From contig OX328123.1 of the NCBI GenBank assembly GCA_946811695.1, forward strand, positions 44,535,403 through 44,599,402: a stretch of DNA of 64,000 nt. Reading direction: 5' to 3'. The stretch is from Gonocerus acuteangulatus (lineage: Eukaryota > Arthropoda > Insecta > Hemiptera > Coreidae). This document shows positions 63,851 to 64,000 of this stretch, piece after piece. Each line of letters opens with the position of its first letter. The first letter of the stretch is position 1. A program made the position numbers and the translations under genes. The notes beneath the pieces are model-generated. The model did no database searches. It was given only the letters and a program-made list of their open reading frames with translations, and was not told the origin of the DNA.

Positions 63851-64000
63851 TTGGCATTTCTCGTTCAGGTATGATAAAGAATTTATGTTTACAATTTCAT
63901 AACAATCAGTTCAGTAGTTAACAATAATGCCTCCAAAGGAAGTAGAAAGAACATCATGCAGCAACTTCCTGAGCATGCTTGAAATTCAGACTTAGCATTG
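63851..64000. other. Unassigned end of window
   Basis: AT-rich, nothing recognised. Confidence 0.3.

Overview
The window looks like repeat-rich, AT-rich nuclear DNA of an invertebrate animal, most probably an arthropod. The reasons are abundant (TA)n tracts, RNase H-bearing LINEs, a Jockey-type LINE, a 5S-rRNA-derived SINE, tRNA-derived SINEs, and Tc1/mariner, Transib-like, PIF/Harbinger-like, hAT-like and Ty3/Gypsy elements. No intact host gene is visible. The only host-like coding trace is a short ubiquitin-specific-protease fragment near 30.9 kb. I cannot assign a species.

Layout. 0-8 kb: a cluster of four related repeats in direct and inverted order, each built round a (TA)n tract, then dispersed modules and a 253-bp hAT-like MITE. 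8-14 kb: SINEs, a LINE tail and Penelope-like/hammerhead-like motifs. 14.4-19 kb: a LINE tail and two Transib-like elements; the second has CACAGTG ends and a CGACG target duplication. 19.5-23.4 kb: a decayed RNase H LINE on the minus strand, cut in its C-terminal zinc motif by a 974-bp PIF/Harbinger element. 23.5-30.5 kb: a satellite of 120-145-bp units, interrupted by a 2.36-kb insert holding a 0.74-kb near-palindrome and by a 5'-truncated LINE. 30.5-35 kb: the protease fragment next to a SINE, then the 5' half of another LINE whose gag is split by a 724-bp TIR element. 36.3-42.2 kb: a 5.9-kb LINE on the minus strand with both ORFs open, the best candidate here for a recently active element. 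46.5-51.7 kb: a Ty3/Gypsy element on the minus strand with apparently identical 167-bp LTRs but four in-frame stops. 52.6-56.5 kb: a 1.63-kb palindromic Tc1/mariner derivative followed by a decayed Tc1 copy. 58.4-61.4 kb: a Jockey-type LINE whose catalytic YADD is YADG. 62.9-63.9 kb: a two-unit long repeat.

Relationships. A 30-nt stem-loop motif lies just before the poly(A) of the intact 36-42 kb LINE. It recurs at or near the 3' ends of the 5S-derived SINE and of three tRNA-derived SINE-like sequences, and at one further site. This suggests the SINEs use that LINE's machinery. Several insertions nest exactly inside others with target duplications, giving a relative insertion order. All calls rest on reading the sequence and on family knowledge; no database search was possible.
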